Source: Sialis fuliginosa (Eukaryota; Arthropoda; Insecta; Megaloptera; Sialidae). From it: 64,000 nt of DNA. A program made the position numbers and the translations under genes. The notes under the pieces were generated by a model. That model had not been told where the DNA came from. It saw nothing but the letters and a program-made list of their open reading frames with translations, and did no database searches. The DNA lies in the NCBI GenBank assembly GCA_961205875.1, contig OY540822.1, positions 10,108,501 through 10,172,500 of the forward strand. The letters run 5' to 3'. Positions 59,445 through 64,000 of this stretch are shown here, piece by piece; within the stretch, counting starts at the first letter, position 1, and each line of letters begins with the position of its first letter.

Positions 59445-60265
59445 CTTTCTTATACTATATGTATTTGAAATATACATATAGTATAAGTACGTATTTTTGT
59501 ACAGATTTTGATTGTTTTCGCCATGATGTCTGTGTGTGTGTGTCGGTCTGTCTGTAAACGCTGTAACTCAAATACGACAAATCGTAGAAGGGTGAAATTT
59601 TTTATTTAAGATTATTTTTTGTCTGGGAAGAATTCAAATTACCTTGAAACATTGCGAATTAGAGCAAAATAGTTATGTTAAAAATTGTAGGTAATATTAT
59701 TGTCTATAATTTATCTTCTATTCATTTTGTCGATAAAACAAATTAAAAAAAAAAATTTAATTATAATTCGAATGGTTCATAACAGATAAGAAATATCTGC
59801 TATGAGTGTCATGGGACTTTCTTATACGTATTACAGAGATTGAACAGTGTGCGTGATTGCAATAGGTACCATGGGACTTTCTTATACGTAATACTGAGAG
59901 TGAACATTGTGGGTGATTCTAAATAATTATTTAAAAAAAAACTTTTTGACTAAACCAAAAATGTATGGAGAATAAATTATAGATAACATACTCGACATTT
60001 TTTTTCTTATTTCAAAAATAATTCGAATATTCAAAAACTGTCAAGAGTAAACATCCATTTTCGGTTAAGTTATAACATTCAAAAAATTCATTTGATACAT
60101 ACATAATGTAGAGAATAATATTATCTATAGTTTATGTCCCATTTATTTTATTCTATCTTTTATTAGTTTGTCAGAAATATGTTTTAATAAAATAAGAATC
60201 ACGTACACTGTCCACTGTCAGGATTACGTATAAGAAAGTCCCGTGGCTCCCATGACAGATATGAG
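59445..60265 (+). repeat. Family C copy
   Basis: It starts CTTTCTTATACTATATG, has CGGTCTGTCTGTAAACGCTG and TCTGGGAAGAATTC, and ends GATTACGTATAAGAAAGTCC. The CTTATACGTA(A/T)TAC module is present three times. Confidence 0.85.
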
Positions 60266-60924
60266 TGTTTTAGAAAAAAAAAATTCGAATTTTTTTTCGT
60301 TTTTTTAGTTTGAATACCACTTAAATAGATGATATAAATAATTCTCGTTCCTATTTAAAACAGGAGATTGCAATCCATTAGCGATCAATTTACTTCTTTT
60401 ATCTTTAGATATGATTACATTCTTTTAATGTTACACTCTTCATCATTTTAATGTGAATTACGCAAAATTTCATAACGAATATTACCAGAACAATACTAGA
60501 ATATATATTATAATAGTTAAAATTTATATCCTGAATATTTTAAGTGTTGATTCTTTTAAGGAAGGCAATAAAAAATCCCAAGGCTTCGCAAATATCTTTT
60601 GTATTCATTTCTGACCTAATTGTTCAATATAAATTATTGATTTAATTACATCAACATCAACTACCTTTTCTTTAATACGGGTATGTCATAACTATTATTT
60701 AACTGTGAAAGTTACGTCAAAATCGGTTCAGTAGTTTTCGTGTCAAGTCGAAAACTACTGAATAAACTATTTATATTATACAATTTATTATTTTCGTACA
60801 AGGAAGTTAAATTTACATACATAATTTTTTCTTACATAGTGATGAAAATCACATATAAATATTTTAAATATGTTTTTTATCTATAAAAATAATTTAAAAC
60901 TTATTTTTTGTGTATGTATAGGTA
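60266..60924. other. Unassigned stretch with a hairpin
   Basis: TTCAGTAGTTTTCG and its complement (60727-60740 and 60749-60762) form a 14-bp stem with an 8-nt loop at an AAAATCGGTTCAGTAG-type LINE tail. Confidence 0.55.
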
Positions 60925-61366
60925 TAAAGTAAAGGCACCAGTTATGGCCGCTATAAGAGCAAGTTTTCGTTTTTTGTAATTCTCATTAACTCATGTTACT
61001 AATAAAACAAGTAACTCTTTATTTAATCAATTTAATTATCAAAGTCCGTAAATATAGTTTTTTTTTTAAATTAGAGCATATTATTTTGTTTATGTTTTTT
61101 CTCCAGTAATGGATAAAGTAAAACCAGTAATGAGAACGCAGTGATGGATACTTGCTAATGGTGTTATGGTTATAGCTTTAAATGTCGACTGGATGTTGTC
61201 CTCTACCGACAGCTCCTTCGTGAAGTTCTTGATTTGGTGTGTGTATTTTTTATTTATTATTAAAGGATGACCAGATGGATAAGGATGTTGCATATGGGCC
61301 GATCATTGCAGGTTAAACGAGCTAAAGGGCCATGTTTATGGAGTAAAAGGTAGAATCAGTGAGAGT

Positions 61367-62077
61367 TTAGTTGATATGTAGTATTATCTGAGAGTATTTT
61401 GTTCTTGTTAAGGCTATTATTGAGCTTCTGGATCTTTTTATCTGTTGGAACCATGGTTTTGATGGTATAATTGGTTGGATACTACCGTAGTGCAGTCCTT
61501 TAATGGTAATTGATTGGGCGTATTCGTTCTGCCAGGCATTATTCATTTGTTTTTTTAGCAAAGCTCTAAGATCTGTATGGGGGATATGAATATGTTTTGT
61601 TTGCTGATTTTGTGCCATTTGTGCCAATTCATCTGCTTTTTCATTACCCAGGATCCCTGAATGGCTTTTACACCAAATAAATTTAACTTTTTTATTGTTT
61701 TTATCATATTCATTTAGAAGTTGAATAATGTCCATTATTAAATAATTTTTTTTGTCACTTAGATCTTGTAAACACATTAATACACTTTTAGAGGCAGTTA
61801 TGATTATGATAGTTTCATTTTCTTCGTTTAAGTGATCTTCCAGAGCTCTTTCTATGGCAAAGGCTTCTGCTGAGAATACTGAGTATAGTTGTGGGATGTT
61901 TTCTTCAAAGGATGTTTTCTGCAAAGGATGTTTTGTTGGTTGAGTTATAGTACGTTGAACCTGTATGATTATCTGTAAAGGATGTTTTGTTGCTTGAGTT
62001 ATAGTACGTTGAACCTGTATGATTATCTGTTTTTGATCCATCCGTATATACAAATATTGCATTCGGCTACCTTTCAT
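61367..62077 (-). pseudogene. LINE RNase H region, inactive
   Basis: 236 codons. YSVFSAEAFAIERAL, then TIIIITASKSVLMCLQDL and FIWCKSHSGILGNEKADELA give the RNase H order (Glu in AEAFAI; Asp normally in TDS; Asp in EKAD). The TDS Asp is Ala here, and the first Asp motif is lost near the YLYIRMDQK start by a frameshift, so it cannot be active. IIIQVQRTITQ(A/P)TKHPLQ is duplicated in tandem (54-bp unit, about 61927-62034). The domain normally removes the RNA template. The frame ends at 61367; beyond it 61090-61320 has a C-x-x-x-x-x-C-N-I pattern in another frame, possibly the Cys/His tail of such elements, decayed. Confidence 0.75.
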
Positions 62078-62555
62078 AAATGTAGTGTAAAAACGTTATT
62101 GAATTTACTTTGTCGGATTTGTGTATGTCTAGCAATATATCTGGATTTACGTGTATCAACTCTGGGTTGTACTCGTACATAATCGTGTTGTTGTGATTGA
62201 ATGTGTGGTAGTTATTATGGGATATTTCGTTCCAATTTTTGGCAATTTGAGGAGAATCTTTGTTTCTCCAATAGATTTTGTGGGTTGAGTCAGAAGCGAG
62301 TTTTTGTATTGGTTTTTGAATGGTGTGAGAGTTGACTGGAGCTTTATTATTTACAAATCTGTCGGTTAACATGCGCCTTCTTATTTTTAAAGGCATTTCT
62401 TTAGCCTCTGTTAACAAGCAGTTCGTAGGTGTACTTTTTAAAGCTCCTATAGCAGTTCTTATGCATTTAAACTGGAAAGTGTCTATCTTTGTAAGGTTAA
62501 TTTTATTGGTATTACTATAAAGAAAGCTACCATAGTCTATTTTCGATCTAATCAA
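62067..62555 (-). pseudogene. LINE reverse transcriptase C-terminal region, partial
   Basis: 162 codons. The start IRSKIDYGSFLYSN followed by KIDTFQFKCIRTAIGAL, then STPTNCLLTEAKEMPLKIR and RRMLTDRF is the connection region after the polymerase core of jockey/I/R1-type elements (SKLDYG, L-x-x-x-Q-x-x-x-LR-x-x-x-GA, S-P, E, P-L-x-x-RR). The RT catalytic YADD motif would lie upstream (above 62555) and is absent. The protein copies element RNA into DNA in target-primed reverse transcription. It overlaps the next frame by 11 nt, which marks a frameshift rather than a real gene border. Confidence 0.75.
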
Positions 62556-63015
62556 GGCACGGTATAACTGTAAAGCTATCGTTGGGTCTGCTCCCCACTA
62601 TTTATTTACCACCACTTTTATAACGTTTAGACTTTTTTCTGCGGAAGTAATTGTTTTTTCTATATGGACTTTCCAGTTTAATTTCTGATCTAGCCAAATT
62701 CTTGATTACAAAATGATAAGTACTTGACACAAAAGTTATAAAATAAAGAATCGTCAAATTTGAAACAATGTAAAGCAGTTGCTATGATAATATAATAATT
62801 AATAAATAAATTATACTAATAATTAGTTTAAATGTCCACCATTTTGACACCTACTGGTCGATTGTCATCAAATCACGCTGTAAGACAGTTAAATGTATAT
62901 AGATTAATATTCATAAATGGTAGTAATCAAATATCAACACATATTTCTAATTCAATACAATTAATTAAATATTTTCCAATACTGGGGTCCTTGCCAAGAC
63001 TGGTGCCACTACCTT

Positions 63016-63542
63016 ATATCGTATTTAGAAAACTTTTAACTTATAAATTTATAACTAAATTATTATTAAAGACAGAAGTCCAAAAACTTTTTATTGTCCT
63101 AAAGTTTATTTAAACACAAATAAAATCATATTAATCTAACAATAAATATGAAACACAAGGCATTGTATATTTACTTAGAAATTTAAATACAAAAGTATTT
63201 TGTCAAAAGAAAAAACAATACATAATGAAAATGTAAAATTAATTAAAATAAAATTTATGAGTTAATATTTGAGTAAGTGCTATTGTGGATTGAAAAGATA
63301 CTTTTAGTTGAAAATTGAATATAATACAAGAAATGGGCTATTGTAAATTAATTTAAAACTTACGTTTAATTATTTGATGGAAGTAGGTACAATTATAGAA
63401 TGCCACTTTCTGTCGATTTTATTTTCATTTTATATCAGTGATTCTGAAACTTTCTGCATTCATAGACCCCATATAATGTTAGTCAAAAGTCTTAATAAAA
63501 GTTCAAGCACATTTTTTGCATTTGAAGAGGTGAGTTGCAAAT
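63016..63542. other. Unassigned AT-rich sequence
   Basis: No gene seen. CAGTGATTCTGAAACTTTCTG at about 63437 resembles a hAT terminus. Confidence 0.5.
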
Positions 63543-63747
63543 CTCGTTCGTTCCATTTTAAAAAATAATCGAGATACAGTGGATTTTGAAAGAATTTTTG
63601 GCATTCTTGTATATTGTAATTTCAGTTTTGAGAAAAAATCGCTCATCATATTAAAATTAAGCGAGTTTTGCTCAAAACTGACAGACATTACAATATGAAA
63701 GAATGCCAAAAATTCTTTCAATTTTTTTTAAATGGAACGAACGAGTT
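63543..63747. mobile_element. Foldback element, about 205 bp
   Basis: CTCGTTCGTTCCATTT, TTGAAAGAATTTTTGGCATT and TTTTGAG at the left are mirrored at the right. The arms are about 85-95 bp with a short loop. The 72-codon frame over it is a product of the repeat. Confidence 0.8.
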
Positions 63748-63824
63748 TTGGAACTGAATTCCTCATTTAAAAGACTTTATTTTCTATTTACTGTAGCATA
63801 AAAATATCTTATCATGATATTATA

Positions 63825-64000
63825 TAAGGTACTAACATCAGTCTTGGCCGCTTTGAGAGCAAAGTACTCGTATATTGTTTTTGAGGTTAATAGGCTTCTT
63901 TTTTTTTCATTCTTATGAACTCATGTTACTATTAATTTTTTTTTAATTAAGTATATTATCAAAGCCCGCAAATATAGTTTTTTTTAATTATAGTCTTTTA
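63825..64000 (+). mobile_element. Family A copy p, cut by the window end
   Basis: It starts TAAGGTACTAACATCAGTC then TTGGCCGCTTTGAGAGC and continues past 64000. Confidence 0.85.

Larger units (their letters stand above)
61161..62703 (-). mobile_element. 5'-truncated non-LTR retrotransposon (jockey/R1/I-like)
   Basis: A 1.54-kb insertion in copy o. On the minus strand it carries the end of a reverse transcriptase region and then RNase H. No poly(A) tail is seen at the 61161 side and no target duplication could be set. The frames are shifted relative to each other, so it is dead. Confidence 0.78.
60925..63015 (+). mobile_element. Family A copy o, split by a LINE fragment
   Basis: The left end is TAAAGTAAAGGCACCAGTTA and the right end GACTGGTGCCACTACCTTA. 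The element is cut at about 61160/62704; joining the two sides restores the usual CTTGCTAATGATTACAAAA order. The MSTILTPTGRLSSN frame (62832-63113) is open and reads past the TIR. Confidence 0.88.

Noticed and set aside
61090..61293. 67-codon minus frame as a separate gene
   Set aside because: It spans the junction between family A and the LINE tail; at most a decayed Cys/His tail of the LINE.

Overview
The window looks like nuclear DNA of an arthropod, most likely an insect. It is very AT-rich, has no compact genes, and is packed with nested transposable elements. The only host coding sequence I can support is one short exon at 33059-33165 (+). Its 35 codons match the start of the first immunoglobulin domain of the Dpr-interacting protein (DIP)/lachesin family of neuronal cell-surface proteins. 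Everything else is best read as giant introns or flanks of that gene. A hemipteran host is a weak guess from the general look of the repeats. No CRISPR array, tRNA, rRNA or bacterial-type operon was seen.

Layout. 0-5 kb: a hAT-like element with 8-bp target duplications (1731-2533), a TIR element (3212-3933) and the first copies of family A, the dominant repeat (TIR AAGGTACTGGCACCAG, TA flanks, about 470-550 bp, 16 copies or fragments). 5.3-8.5 kb: a large palindrome with two 764-bp arms around 286 bp. The spacer carries the C-terminal tail of a Penelope-like retroelement GIY-YIG endonuclease, and each arm carries a sequence that fits a hammerhead ribozyme; 159-bp tandem repeats lie beside it. 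9.4-12.1 kb: a hAT-like foldback element and a second foldback. 12.7-15.8 kb: three family A copies, one split by a TTAA-inserting element. 16.3-17.9 kb: a hAT element inside another hAT element, each with its own target duplication. 17.9-20.6 kb and 21.4-24.0 kb: two large palindromes made from inverted copies of families C and B. 24-32 kb: mixed repeat relics, LINE-like tails and a TTAA element.

32.4-43 kb: the DIP-like exon, more family A copies, a 256-bp MITE, a compact hairpin resembling a microRNA precursor (34899-34975), three foldback elements and a broken Tc1/mariner transposase fragment (42321-42566) directly upstream of a family A end. 43-56 kb: a hAT-like element, LINE tails, family B, a 1.3-kb foldback, a 324-bp hAT MITE with a perfect 8-bp duplication, family K (SINE-like) and a MITE. 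56-64 kb: mostly unassigned sequence, then family A copies, one of which holds a 1.5-kb dead LINE fragment with reverse transcriptase and RNase H regions.

The coding pieces do not form a pathway. The exon belongs to the host gene; the transposase, LINE and Penelope fragments are decayed parts of elements that have moved into its introns. The most notable signal is the Penelope-like palindrome with a candidate self-cleaving ribozyme in each arm.
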